A stretch of 64,000 bases of DNA from assembly GCF_022344005.1 (NCBI RefSeq), contig NZ_CP092190.1, forward strand, positions 1,650,001 through 1,714,000, in the 5' to 3' direction. The notes under the pieces are model-generated. The model made no database searches, was not told the DNA's origin, and worked only from the letters and a program-made list of their open reading frames with translations. Shown piece by piece: positions 8,281 through 16,577 of the stretch. A program made the position numbers and the translations under genes. Numbering within the stretch: position 1 is the first letter of the stretch; each line of letters begins with the position of its first letter. Origin of the DNA: Deinococcus sp. KNUC1210. GTDB taxonomy: Bacteria; Deinococcota; Deinococci; Deinococcales; Deinococcaceae.

Positions 8281-9312
8281 CTACAGATGCGCCTTGAAAA
8301 ACGCCACGCTGCGGTTGAGTGCCAGCCGCAGGTTACGGCTCAGGTTGTGGTCGTCGCCGGGATAGACGTAGGCGGTATAGGGAATTCCAGCCGCCTTCAG
8401 GCCCTGTTCCAGCGCCCCATGGAAGGCAGGCGGCACTTCCACGTCGGCTGTTCCCTGATGCAGTTGCAGCGGGCCGCCCAGGTCCTTCAGGAAGCTGTTA
8501 GGGCTGACGGCCTGCCAGAACGCCGGATTCTGCGCCGCCGTGCCGTACTTCGCGGTCATCTCCTGGCCGCGTCGGCGGGCACTCGGCGGAATGTACTCGG
8601 CCCCCGGACCACGCTTCCAGGCCGTCTGCATCAGATTGTAGGGAGCCACCACCCCCGCCCAGATCACACCGGCCTTGATGGTCTTGTCGATCACCATCGC
8701 CCGCAGGGTCAGGTGTCCGCCCATGCTGTGCCCCCACATTCCCAGCCGCGCCGAATTCACACGCTTGTCTTTTCGCAGGCTGGCAGCGGCGTTCAGCACG
8801 TCCACGGTGTAACCGGGATCGTAGTAGCCGCCCACCGCCTCTCCCTGGCTGCTGCCATGCCCCCGGTAATCGCTCTTGAGCGTGACGAAGCCCGCCCGCG
8901 CAAAGGCGTCCTGATACGCCACATACCGCTCGGTGGTGCGGTAGACGTTCGGCGGAATGTACCCGTGATTGAAGACGATGGCAGGCCAGCCGCCTTTGGG
9001 CGGAGTGCCGTTGGGAACGGTCAGCAGCGCATTGATCCGCAGTCCGTCCGACTGATACGACACGACCCAGCGCTGATAGTTGCTGCCGGGGCTGAGCGTC
9101 TGGCGCACCGTCAGGGCGCTGCCGGGGTAACTGCGGGCACGCATGGCCGCGATGCTCAGCGAACTGGTGCTGGCGGCGGGAAAGGTTCTGGAAGAGGTGG
9201 TCTGGGCAAGCGCCGGAGCACCGAGCGACGGAACGAGAAACGCGGTCAGGAGCGCAGCAACGCGGAAGGGGGGGTCACGTCCAAGGCTCTCACAGCGCGG
9301 TGAGAAGGCCAC
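8281..9312 (-). CDS. exported alpha/beta hydrolase (prolyl oligopeptidase/dienelactone hydrolase type)
   Basis: Serine hydrolase of about 340 aa. A signal-like segment (VAALLTAFLVPSLGAPALAQ) precedes the catalytic domain: FNHGYIPPNVY (oxyanion-hole region), DYRGHGSSQGE, GMWGHSMGGH with the nucleophile Ser in GHSMG, the acid near GTADVEVPP, and the His in PGDDHNLS. It is probably a secreted or periplasmic esterase/peptidase. The start is uncertain: the reading frame stays open back through a terminator and tRNA-Leu, which cannot be coding. GTG at 9312 is the first plausible in-frame start; a GTG near 9291 would fit better if the G7 run at 9268-9274 lacks a base. Confidence 0.8.
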   Translation of the reverse strand: MAFSPRCESLGRDPPFRVAALLTAFLVPSLGAPALAQTTSSRTFPAASTSSLSIAAMRARSYPGSALTVRQTLSPGSNYQRWVVSYQSDGLRINALLTVPNGTPPKGGWPAIVFNHGYIPPNVYRTTERYVAYQDAFARAGFVTLKSDYRGHGSSQGEAVGGYYDPGYTVDVLNAAASLRKDKRVNSARLGMWGHSMGGHLTLRAMVIDKTIKAGVIWAGVVAPYNLMQTAWKRGPGAEYIPPSARRRGQEMTAKYGTAAQNPAFWQAVSPNSFLKDLGGPLQLHQGTADVEVPPAFHGALEQGLKAAGIPYTAYVYPGDDHNLSRNLRLALNRSVAFFKAHL

Positions 9313-9324
9313 CCGAGCTGAATG

Positions 9325-9363
9325 AAAAAGCGGGCCACAACCCAGGGCTGTGACCCGCTTTTT
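9325..9363 (-). terminator. terminator of tRNA-Leu(GAG)
   Basis: Stem AAAAAGCGGG...CCCGCTTTTT, extended by CACA/TGTG, immediately after the tRNA on the minus strand, ending in a T-run. Confidence 0.75.
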
Positions 9364-9368
9364 GAGTG

Positions 9369-9453
9369 TGGTGCTGAAGATGGGACTTGAACCCACACGC
9401 CTCGCGGCGCTAGCACCTCAAGCTAGTGCGTCTACCAATTCCGCCACCCCAGC
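9369..9453 (-). tRNA. tRNA-Leu (anticodon GAG)
   Basis: Read on the minus strand: acceptor GCTGGGG pairs with CTTCAGC, D-arm TGGCGGAATTGGTAGACGC, anticodon stem CTAGC/GCTAG with loop TTGAGGT (GAG), a long variable arm typical of class II tRNA-Leu, T-loop GTTCAAGTC, and an encoded CCA. All parts of an 85-nt functional tRNA are there. Confidence 0.95.
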
Positions 9454-9536
9454 ACACCCGTTTTCCGCGTCCATATGAACACGCGCCTCTGGTAGGAAGG
9501 CTAAAAGATTCTAGGGTCGCGTTCCTGCTTTGTCAA

Positions 9537-9565
9537 TTGCCTTTGTATCCGGGGGGTGTTACACT
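9537..9565 (+). promoter_or_regulatory. promoter of rpsO (TTGCCT-17-TACACT)
   Basis: A -35 TTGCCT and a -10 TACACT are separated by 17 bp, about 75 nt upstream of the rpsO ATG, which leaves room for a leader RNA. Confidence 0.55.
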
Positions 9566-9597
9566 CGCTGTTGCCGCCGCCGAGGGTCAGGGGTCTA

Positions 9598-9634
9598 CTC
9601 TGGCTCTGGCGTGCGAGACTTCATAACACCAGAG
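9598..9634 (+). promoter_or_regulatory. rpsO leader: alternative stems covering the ribosome binding site
   Basis: Two tandem CTCTGG copies (9598-9603, 9604-9609) are each complementary to CCAGAG (9629-9634), whose end is part of the AGAGGG Shine-Dalgarno sequence 8 nt before the ATG. Pairing would mask the ribosome site. S15 autoregulates its own mRNA through a leader fold in E. coli and in Thermus relatives; the details here are inferred. Confidence 0.4.
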
Positions 9635-9642
9635 GGATATTC

Positions 9643-9939
<297 letters not shown>

Positions 9940-9978
9940 CGCTCGCCAAGTAACGCCAGCAACCAACCGAACACGCAG

Positions 9979-10005
9979 ACACCACTCCAGCCGGGGTGGT
10001 GTTTT
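9979..10005 (+). terminator. rho-independent terminator of rpsO
   Basis: Ten-bp stem ACACCACTCC/GGGGTGGTGT (one G-T pair), 4-nt loop AGCC, followed by TTT. Confidence 0.8.
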
Positions 10006-10029
10006 GCTGCCTGCCGCTGCCGCCTCCGC

Positions 10030-10035
10030 TAAGCT
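10030..10035 (+). promoter_or_regulatory. -10 element (TAAGCT), leaderless promoter
   Basis: Ends 6 nt before the ATG at 10042. Confidence 0.4.
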
Positions 10036-10041
10036 CAGCCC

Positions 10042-11325
10042 ATGACCACCGACGCCCCCGCCGAACGTCACTTCCGGGCCATCGCCGTGCAGCCGAAATG
10101 GAGCGCCGCCGATTTTCTGAGCGCCCGCTCGTTCGAAGCCTGGATGCGGGCACAGCTGGAAGCGGCGCGGCCCCAGCTGCACGCCACCCAGCCCACACTG
10201 GTCGTTCTGACCGAGCTGAACGGGCTGCCGCTGGTGCTGCGCGACGGGCAGTTGGCAGTGCGGACGGGTACGTTTCAGGGCGCGGCGGCGGCGCTGCTGC
10301 TGCAACGGCTGCCCGCCGTCCTGCCGATACTGCTGCGCGGGGGCGTGTCGGTGGTGCGGGCGCTGCAACTGGCCTGCATCGAAGAGAACGCCGCACTGTA
10401 TCTGAACACCTGCGCGGCGCTGGCCCGCGAATACGGCGTGTTTCTGGTCTGTGGCAGCACGCCGATGCCGCATTACCGTCTGGATGGCCGCACGCTGCGG
10501 CGCGAAGGAACGCAGCTGTACAACCAGACGCTGATCCTGTCGCCCGAAGGCCTGCTGATCGGCAGCGCTGACAAGGTGCACCTGACCCCCGACGAGGAGG
10601 CGGGCGGCGTCGATCTGTCGCCCGGCAGACTGGACGAGCTGCGGGTCTTTCCGACGCCGGTGGGTGATCTGGGCGTCGCGATCAGCCTCGACGCCTTCCG
10701 TGCCGATGTGCTGGACTGCCTGCGGGCACAGGGCTGCACTGTGCTGCTGCAACCTGACGCCAACGGCAGCCCCTGGACGGGCAAGGAGGGCATCTATCCG
10801 CCGGGCCAGACGCCCCGCGATCAGCCGCTGGCGTGGCTGGAAAGCAGCTGGCAGGTTACAGCCACGCCCGGAAGCATCCGTTACGCCGTCAATCCGATGG
10901 TGGTGGGCAATCTGCTCGACCTGAGTTTCGACGGTCAGAGCGCCATCACCGGGCCTGCCGACGAAGCGCCGCAGCCGCGCAGCTACGTGATGACCGCTCC
11001 CCGGCCCGGATTTCTGGCACTTGCCCCCTGGGAAGAGGAAAGCAGCGATCTGGAGCGGCTGCGCGAGGTGGGCCAGCAGCTCAGAGCGGGCAGCGGACAC
11101 CCCCGCGAGAATGCCTACCGCACAGACCTGCTGCACGCCGATCTGCACCTGCCGCCCACACGGCTGGACCCGCCGCCCGCCACTCCGCACGAAGACGCCC
11201 TGCGTGCGTACCTGAGCGGCAGCGCCAGCTTTGCGCGGCCCGGTCTGCTGGCACGGCGCGGCTGGTGGGGCGCACTGCTGCTGGTACTGCTGGCCGTGCT
11301 GGGGCGGCGGGTGCAGCGGCGCTGA
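10042..11325 (+). CDS. carbon-nitrogen hydrolase (nitrilase superfamily) homologue lacking the catalytic Cys
   Basis: 427 aa. The nitrilase fold is recognisable: VVLTELNG carries the catalytic Glu (E58), SADKVHLTPDE the catalytic Lys (K178), and VGDLGVAISLDAFRADV corresponds to the nucleophile elbow, usually written ICYD. Here the Cys is Ser (S214), so normal amidase/nitrilase chemistry is unlikely. The protein is longer than standard family members (~270-300 aa) and ends with a single membrane helix (WWGALLLVLLAVLG) and RRVQRR tail, giving a C-terminal anchor with the domain on the cytoplasmic side or a tail-anchored form. Function unknown; binding or regulatory role is possible. Confidence 0.78.
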   Translation: MTTDAPAERHFRAIAVQPKWSAADFLSARSFEAWMRAQLEAARPQLHATQPTLVVLTELNGLPLVLRDGQLAVRTGTFQGAAAALLLQRLPAVLPILLRGGVSVVRALQLACIEENAALYLNTCAALAREYGVFLVCGSTPMPHYRLDGRTLRREGTQLYNQTLILSPEGLLIGSADKVHLTPDEEAGGVDLSPGRLDELRVFPTPVGDLGVAISLDAFRADVLDCLRAQGCTVLLQPDANGSPWTGKEGIYPPGQTPRDQPLAWLESSWQVTATPGSIRYAVNPMVVGNLLDLSFDGQSAITGPADEAPQPRSYVMTAPRPGFLALAPWEEESSDLERLREVGQQLRAGSGHPRENAYRTDLLHADLHLPPTRLDPPPATPHEDALRAYLSGSASFARPGLLARRGWWGALLLVLLAVLGRRVQRR

Positions 11326-11333
11326 GCGAAAGG

Positions 11334-12428
11334 TCAGGGAGCGAAGGTCAGGCTGCCGCGTGCCACCAGCCGCATCTCGACCGTGCGCCGTATGCCCTGC
11401 CGGATCACGTCCAGCGTCACGGTGTCCCCGATCTGGTGTCGCCGGATCTCGTAGATGGCGTCGTCGGCGCTGCGGGTACGCTGGCCGTTGACGCTCAGGA
11501 TCACGTCGCCCAGCGCCCTCATCTGACCGTTCGGGGCCTGCTGAATACCCACCAGCCCGGCCCGCTCTGCCGGACCCCCGCTCACCACCGCGCTGATGAC
11601 GCCGCCCGGCGGATTGGTCAGGCCGTCGTGATCGGTGTCGAAGGTCAGGCCGATGGCAGGCACGTCGCGCTTGACGCCCGCCTTGAGCTGCGTGATGAGC
11701 GCCTCGTTCGCCGTGACCGGCACCGCGTAGCTGCTCAGGGTATTGCCCTGATCGTCCACCCGCACATAACTGACCACGCCAATCGCCTGCCCGAGCGTGT
11801 TCACGATGGGGCCGCCCGAATCGCCGGGAGCCAGCGGAGCGCTCATTTCCAGCGTGCCCTCGGGGAAGTCCGAGCGGCCTGCCTCGGCGTTCAGGGCCAG
11901 CAGCAGCCCGCGCCGCGCCTGAAGAAAATCGCCCCGCGAGTTGCCCACTGCCAGCACCCGCTCACCGACCCTGGGCGTACCGGGAGCCAGTTCCAGAAAC
12001 GGCACGGTGCCCCGCGTCTGAATCTGAAGCAGAGCCACGTCGGCGGCGTTGTCGAAGCCCACCACCTTCGCCGGAAAGGTCTGATCGCTGACCGTGCGGA
12101 CGCGGATGATTCTGGCACCGTCCACCACGTGATACGCCGTCAGCAGCAGCCCCTGGGGCGTGATGAAAAAGCCGCTGCCCAGGCCGCCGTTTCCGCCCCG
12201 GGAGAGCTGCTCGATCTGCACGCTGGCAGGCCGCACGCGGTTGAACAGTTCCCGCGACGCGGGTGAAAGCGAGGCGCTGGGATCGGTGGTGAGCGGCGAG
12301 GTCCCGGCTTCCTGGCTGGGCACCTGCCCGACCGTACCGCCGTCCACGCCCGGCCAGTGCCAGTTGGGAGACAGATACGCTGCCAGCGCCGCGAGCAGCA
12401 GAACAATGGGCCAGGGGGAACGGGACAT
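11334..12428 (-). CDS. HtrA-like trypsin-type serine protease with PDZ domain
   Basis: 364 aa. An N-terminal hydrophobic helix (PIVLLLAALAAYLS) acts as signal or anchor. The S1C protease domain has the triad His in TAYHVVDG, Asp in NAADVALLQ and Ser in APGDSGGPIVN. A PDZ domain at the C-terminus (residues ~265-350: GPAERAGLVGI ... GDVILSVNGQRTRSADDAI) would read exposed C-termini. This is the DegP/HtrA plan for envelope protein quality control. A second, longer protease of the same plan is present near 51-52 kb. It converges on the CN-hydrolase gene with 8 bp between stops. Confidence 0.9.
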   Translation of the reverse strand: MSRSPWPIVLLLAALAAYLSPNWHWPGVDGGTVGQVPSQEAGTSPLTTDPSASLSPASRELFNRVRPASVQIEQLSRGGNGGLGSGFFITPQGLLLTAYHVVDGARIIRVRTVSDQTFPAKVVGFDNAADVALLQIQTRGTVPFLELAPGTPRVGERVLAVGNSRGDFLQARRGLLLALNAEAGRSDFPEGTLEMSAPLAPGDSGGPIVNTLGQAIGVVSYVRVDDQGNTLSSYAVPVTANEALITQLKAGVKRDVPAIGLTFDTDHDGLTNPPGGVISAVVSGGPAERAGLVGIQQAPNGQMRALGDVILSVNGQRTRSADDAIYEIRRHQIGDTVTLDVIRQGIRRTVEMRLVARGSLTFAP

Positions 12429-12437
12429 ACCTGCTTC

Positions 12438-12443
12438 ACTGTA
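12438..12443 (-). promoter_or_regulatory. -10 element (TACAGT) of the HtrA-like gene
   Basis: Ends 9 nt before the ATG on the minus strand. Confidence 0.35.
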
Positions 12444-12511
12444 GCGGCAGGCCCGCGGCGTGAGGGTGCCCTGACGAACAGAAACAGGCCCGCAGCACAG
12501 CGCGACTTTGT

Positions 12512-12517
12512 TACGCT
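12512..12517 (+). promoter_or_regulatory. -10 element (TACGCT), leaderless promoter
   Basis: Ends 8 nt before the ATG of the EVE-domain gene. Confidence 0.35.
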
Positions 12518-12525
12518 AGCTGTAT

Positions 12526-13029
12526 ATGCCTGGTCACCCTGACTCTCTGCCCTCTTCCCGCGCCTACTGGCTGCTGAAAAGCGAACCGGACGTGTTCGGA
12601 TACGCCGATCTGGAACGCCAGGCCAGTGAACCCTGGAACGGCGTGCGGAACTATCAGGCGCGCAATTTCCTGCGGGCCATGCAGCCGGGCGACCTGTGCC
12701 TCTACTATCATTCGCAGGCCCAGCCGAGCGGGGTGGCAGGGGTGGCGTGCGTGCTGACATCTGCCGTTCCCGACAACCTGCAATTCGACGAGAGCAGCGC
12801 CTACCACGATCCGAAAAGCACGCCCGACAACCCGCGCTGGAGCATGGTCGAGGTGGCAGCAGTGGCGGCACTTCCGCGCTTTCTCTCACTCGACGACCTT
12901 CGGAAGCTGCCGGAACTGAGCAGCATGCGCCTGCTGCAAAAAGGCACGCGCCTGTCGGTCATGCCCGTGACAGCCGACGAATTCCGGGTGATCGTGACGG
13001 CAGGAGGACTGGACGCCGATTCGCTTTGA
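12526..13029 (+). CDS. EVE domain-containing protein
   Basis: 167 aa, a stand-alone EVE domain (PUA-like fold; thymocyte nuclear protein 1 family). Family features: YWLLKSEPDVFGYADLER at the start, WNGVRNYQARNFLRAM, GDLCLYYHS, YHDPKSTPDNPRWSMVEV and a C-terminal LSVMPVTADEFRVI. EVE domains bind modified bases in DNA or RNA and often occur near restriction or RNA-modification genes; here no such neighbour is seen, so the ligand is open. Confidence 0.92.
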   Translation: MPGHPDSLPSSRAYWLLKSEPDVFGYADLERQASEPWNGVRNYQARNFLRAMQPGDLCLYYHSQAQPSGVAGVACVLTSAVPDNLQFDESSAYHDPKSTPDNPRWSMVEVAAVAALPRFLSLDDLRKLPELSSMRLLQKGTRLSVMPVTADEFRVIVTAGGLDADSL

Positions 13030-13249
13030 AGTGCTCGCCCCCGACATCTGCCGCCGACTGTGTGGCCCAGAAGTTCCCTGGGCGGGCTGACTGAACCGAA
13101 GGTGAATCCGGCGCAGCCAGGGTGCAGGTGCAACGGGCAAGCCGGATTTCACGTTGCCGATACGCCCGGCGACTGGCTCTGATCGTCTGACCCAGATCAT
13201 GCCGAAGTCCTGTAACGATGTTGTCATGGTCGCTGGCGCACACTGAGCC

Positions 13250-13357
13250 ATGTTGATCGCACTGATGGTTGTCATGACCGGACTCGCCTTGACCCTTTCC
13301 CGTTTCTCCGGCCCCCGCCGTCAACCACGCCTGGTCCCGGTGCGCGTTCGCCGCTGA
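13250..13357 (+). CDS. possible 35-aa membrane peptide
   Basis: A short frame reads MLIALMVVMTGLALTLSRFSG and then a basic tail (RRQPRLVPVRVRR): one hydrophobic helix plus positive C-terminus, a plausible single-span small protein. There is no good ribosome site and no clear -10 at leaderless distance. It sits in a 660-bp gap (13030-13690) between the EVE gene and thyX that otherwise holds only CT-rich DNA and a hairpin. Could well be a chance frame. Confidence 0.2.
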   Translation: MLIALMVVMTGLALTLSRFSGPRRQPRLVPVRVRR

Positions 13358-13613
13358 ACGAATCAACAATCGAGAGGCTGTGATATTTCTCTCGTTTTTG
13401 TAAGTCTTCTGTAAGACATTTCACGTCAAGCTGGTGTTCGGAACAGTTGCCTGGAGACCGGACCGTCATCCTCCATTTTCTCCTCCACCTGCTTCGCCGT
13501 CATCTCTGGACCAGTGCGGCTGTTCCGACCCAACTTCCCTCTCTGATCGCTCTTTTCGTCGTGTATCGCCGTCTAGCGTTTTCTCCTTCGTCGTCGTGTG
13601 TGCAAATGTCAGA

Positions 13614-13646
13614 GGATGCCCGTGACTCCAGCAGTCGCGGGCATCC
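13614..13646 (+). terminator. strong hairpin upstream of thyX, possible terminator of an untranslated RNA
   Basis: Fourteen-bp stem GGATGCCCGTGACT/AGTCGCGGGCATCC (one G-T pair) with loop CCAGC, followed by TTCGTTC. No recognised gene ends upstream of it within 580 bp on the plus strand, so it may end a small RNA transcribed from the CT-rich region 13400-13610. Confidence 0.4.
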
Positions 13647-13675
13647 TTCGTTCAAAACCCGCCGCGCCGCCCTGC

Positions 13676-13681
13676 TAGGAT
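13676..13681 (+). promoter_or_regulatory. -10 element (TAGGAT) of thyX
   Basis: Ends 9 nt before the thyX ATG. Confidence 0.35.
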
Positions 13682-13690
13682 TGGGCAGCC

Positions 13691-14397
13691 ATGACCCAGA
13701 CCGAGCCTTCTACCCTGCCCGCCGTCCTGTTTCCCCTGGGCGACCCCTTCGGCAGTGTTGCCCTGGTGCAGCATGTCGGAGACGATAAAATGATCGTGAA
13801 CGCCGCGAGAGTCAGTTTTGGTGGCGACAGCGACGCCCCGCTGACCAGCCGCGACGAGAAGCTGATCGGCTATCTGCTGAAACATCAGCACGGCTCGCCG
13901 TTCGAACACAACCTCATCACCTTCAAGGTGGTGTGCCCGATCTTCGTGGATCGCCAGATGGTGCGCCACCGGGTCGGGGTCTCGAAAACGAGGTGAGCGG
14001 GCGCTACGTCGAGGTGCAGGAACGCCTGTACACGCCGCAGTCGTTCCGCAGGCAGGCACCCAGCAACCGGCAGGCCAGCGTACAGGATGATGGTTCGCTC
14101 GATCAGGCCGCCGCTGCCGCCGCCTGGGAAAGCGCGTGGCAGGCGAGCTACGGCGCGTATCAGCAACTGCTCAGTCTGGGCGTGACCCGCGAGCAGGCGC
14201 GGGGCGTGCTGCCGCAGGCGATGTATACCGAGTCGTACTACACCTTCAACGTTCGCAGCCTGCTGCACTTCGTCGGGCTGCGCGATCATGCCGGGGCGCA
14301 GTACGAGACCCAGCAGTACGCCCGCGCCATGCGCCAGCTTGCCGAGCCGCTGTTTCCGGTGACGTTCGCGGCCTGGGAAGCGCTGGGTCAGCACTGA
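13691..14397 (+). CDS. thyX: FAD-dependent thymidylate synthase ThyX, frameshifted
   Basis: Flavin-dependent conversion of dUMP to dTMP with methylene-THF and NADPH. The ThyX signature RHRxxSxNExSxRY is present but split: the first frame reads MVRHRVGVSK and ends two codons later; adding one A to the A4 run at 13985-13988 gives S-K-N-E-V-S-G-R-Y-V-E and continues to LPQAMYTESYYTFNVRSLLHFVGLR, the conserved C-terminal helix. Corrected length about 235 aa, normal for the family. Since the break falls in the active-site motif of an essential enzyme (no thyA in view), an indel error is far more likely than a true pseudogene. Confidence 0.92.
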
Positions 14398-14466
14398 AGA
14401 GGACACCGAAGCTGAGCGGAAATTGACCTGAGGTTTAGCTATCGCGGCACGCTTCCCCGCGCTGAC

Positions 14467-14472
14467 TACACT
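14467..14472 (+). promoter_or_regulatory. -10 element (TACACT), leaderless promoter
   Basis: Ends 7 nt before the ATG of the YihY/BrkB gene. Confidence 0.5.
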
Positions 14473-14479
14473 TGAGCGT

Positions 14480-15745
14480 ATGAGCGCGCCCGCTACTCCA
14501 CTTCACCGCGCCAGCCGCCCGGTTCAGCTGTATACGCTGATCCGTGACGCTGCGCTCGCCTTCTCGCAGGACAATGCCCCCCGGCTGGCAGCGGCGCTGT
14601 CGTATTACGCCTTCTCGGCCATCGCGCCGCTGTTGTTTCTGATTACCGTGGTCGCCGGGTATTTCCTGGGCCAGACACACGTACAGGAACAGCTGCTTCA
14701 GGCGCTCAGCAGCGGTGTGGGCGAGAACGTCGCCACCTTCATCAAGACGCTGCTGCCAAAGGTTTCCAGCGGCCTGACCTGGGCCAGTCTGGTCGGCGCT
14801 GTCACGGTCTTCCTGACGGCGACCGGGCTGTTTATTCAGCTGCAATCGTCGCTCAATGCCCTGTGGGGAGCCGACCCGCCGCCCAAGCAGAACCTCTGGA
14901 CGATGATCCGCACGCGGCTGCTGTCGTTCGCGCTGGTGCTGGTGATCGGCGGTCTGATTATCGCCTTCCTGGTGGTCAATACTTATCTGTCGGCCATCGC
15001 GGAGCGCATCGGAGACACCATCGGGTTCGGGGCCTTCTTCGTGCGCCTGGGCACTTTCGCACTCTCCAGCCTGCTGTTTACGCCGATTTTTGCCTTCATC
15101 TACAAATTTCTGCCCGACGTGAAGTTGCAGTGGCGCGAGGTCTGGGTGGGCGCGGGCGTGACAGCGGTACTGTTCACGGTCGGGCAGATTCTGATCGGGC
15201 TGTACTTCGCCCGCATCGCCTCGAACAATCCATACGGAGCGGCGGCAGCGCTCTTCCTGATGCTGCTGTGGATCTATTACAGCAGCATGATCATCTTCTT
15301 CGGGGCCGAAATTACCTGGGTGTACTCGCAGCAGTACGGCACGCACGCGGGCGGAGCGTCCAACCCCGACAAGAAGGCGGCGGTGGCCGATCAGGGCGGA
15401 GCGATTGACCCCAGCGTCAGCGCCAAGGAAGCGGAAGCCATCGCCCAGACACCCGCCGACAAACTCACGCCTGCCCAGCGCCGTTCACTCAGCGAGAAGG
15501 GTCAGCAAGCGGCCCAGGACACAGCCTCCGACCGGGTTCCCCACGCCAAACGCAGTCTGCGCGACCGCCTTCAGCGCCGGTTTCAGCGCACGCCCCCGAC
15601 GCCGCCCGCGCCACGCGCCCCCGACGCCGCGCCCGACCTGCCCAGCATCGGGGCAGCCGTGCAGAACGCTGTCATCGCGCTGCTGGCCGTTCCCTCGGTG
15701 ATGGTGCTGACCTTGGTGAGGCTGGTGCTCGGCCGCCGAAAATAG
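14480..15745 (+). CDS. YihY/virulence factor BrkB family membrane protein
   Basis: 421 aa. The integral membrane domain (residues ~25-290) has the family start DNAPRLAAALSYYAFSAIAPLLFLI and the late GAAAALFLMLLWIYYSSMIIFFGAEITWVYSQQYG segment, with about six membrane helices. About 100 polar, Pro/Ala/Arg-rich residues follow, and a final hydrophobic stretch (AVIALLAVPSVMVLTLVRLVLG) may add a helix. The family was once misnamed RNase BN; its substrate is unknown, proposed to be lipid or polyprenyl related in some members. It converges on hisA with 8 bp between stops. Confidence 0.9.
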   Translation: MSAPATPLHRASRPVQLYTLIRDAALAFSQDNAPRLAAALSYYAFSAIAPLLFLITVVAGYFLGQTHVQEQLLQALSSGVGENVATFIKTLLPKVSSGLTWASLVGAVTVFLTATGLFIQLQSSLNALWGADPPPKQNLWTMIRTRLLSFALVLVIGGLIIAFLVVNTYLSAIAERIGDTIGFGAFFVRLGTFALSSLLFTPIFAFIYKFLPDVKLQWREVWVGAGVTAVLFTVGQILIGLYFARIASNNPYGAAAALFLMLLWIYYSSMIIFFGAEITWVYSQQYGTHAGGASNPDKKAAVADQGGAIDPSVSAKEAEAIAQTPADKLTPAQRRSLSEKGQQAAQDTASDRVPHAKRSLRDRLQRRFQRTPPTPPAPRAPDAAPDLPSIGAAVQNAVIALLAVPSVMVLTLVRLVLGRRK

Positions 15746-15753
15746 CGCAGCCC

Positions 15754-16494
15754 TCAGACCGGATACGGCAGCGTGCCCTCGTAGATGGCCCGGCCCACGA
15801 TGGCCCCCTCGATGTTCAGCTCTGAAAGCAGCGCCACGTCGTCCAGATTTGCCACGCCCCCGCCCACGATCAGCGTATTTGTCCAGAGCTGACGCACCTG
15901 GGCCATCAGGGTACGGTCCAGTCCCTTGAGGGTGCCGTCGCGGGTCACGTCGGTGAAGATCAGGGTTTCCAGACCCATTTCGCCGAGCCGCGCCGTCATC
16001 TCGGCCACCTGCACGCCGCTGGCCGCAGCCCACCCTGAAACCGCCACATCCGGCCAGCGGGCATCCAGACTGACCACCACGCGCTCGGGACCATGAGCCG
16101 CCAGCAGCGTGCGGACCAGTTCCGGGTTCTTGACGGCCGCCGTACCGATCACCACCCGCATCACGCCGAGGGCGAGCAGCTGTTCGGCTGCTTCCAGATC
16201 TCGGATGCCGCCGCCGACCTCGATCAAGGCCACGCCCGCTTCCACGATGTCGGCGATCAGGCGGCGGTTTTCACCGCGTCCGGTGGCAGCGTCCAGATCG
16301 ACCAGATGCAGCAGCGGCGCACCCAGCCCGGCCCAGTGCCGCGCCGCCAGCAGCGGGGAATCGAAATACACCGTCTCGCGGTCGGGGTCGCCTTCGTACA
16401 GCCGGACGGCGTGCCCGCCCTGAATATCGACGCAGGGGATGATCTGGGGCGACTGCATGCTCTGAGACGGCTGTGCCGGGAACGTCGCTGACAT
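15754..16494 (-). CDS. hisA: phosphoribosylformimino-5-aminoimidazole carboxamide ribotide isomerase
   Basis: Fourth step of histidine biosynthesis (ProFAR to PRFAR Amadori rearrangement). 246-aa TIM barrel with the two catalytic aspartates in place: [19 protein letters not shown] near the N-terminus and [13 protein letters not shown] in the second half, plus phosphate-binding loops EVGGGIRD and IVGGGVAN. The usual first-loop lysine of HisA/HisF is replaced by the Gln-Gly-Gly form seen in HisA. It stands alone here, unlinked to other his genes, with its own -10 (TAGACT) 7 nt before the ATG, divergent from a glycosyltransferase. Confidence 0.95.
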   Translation of the reverse strand: MSATFPAQPSQSMQSPQIIPCVDIQGGHAVRLYEGDPDRETVYFDSPLLAARHWAGLGAPLLHLVDLDAATGRGENRRLIADIVEAGVALIEVGGGIRDLEAAEQLLALGVMRVVIGTAAVKNPELVRTLLAAHGPERVVVSLDARWPDVAVSGWAAASGVQVAEMTARLGEMGLETLIFTDVTRDGTLKGLDRTLMAQVRQLWTNTLIVGGGVANLDDVALLSELNIEGAIVGRAIYEGTLPYPV

Positions 16495-16501
16495 GCCGCC
16501 G

Positions 16502-16507
16502 AGTCTA
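16502..16507 (-). promoter_or_regulatory. -10 element (TAGACT) of hisA
   Basis: Ends 7 nt before the hisA ATG on the minus strand; leaderless pattern. Confidence 0.45.
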
Positions 16508-16561
16508 GCGCCCCGGAGCGGGCCTCCCCTTCCATCTCCACTTCTGCCCGACTGCGACTGC

Positions 16562-16567
16562 TAGACT
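16562..16567 (+). promoter_or_regulatory. -10 element (TAGACT) of the glycosyltransferase gene
   Basis: Ends 10 nt before the GTG start at 16578. Confidence 0.35.
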
Positions 16568-16577
16568 TTTCCCGACT

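Noticed and set aside
9313..9396. Upstream extension of the alpha/beta hydrolase
   Set aside because: It would run through a terminator and the 3' end of tRNA-Leu.
13434..13788. Short plus-strand frames in the CT-rich region before thyX
   Set aside because: Ser/Pro-rich low-complexity products, overlap the hairpin and the thyX start.
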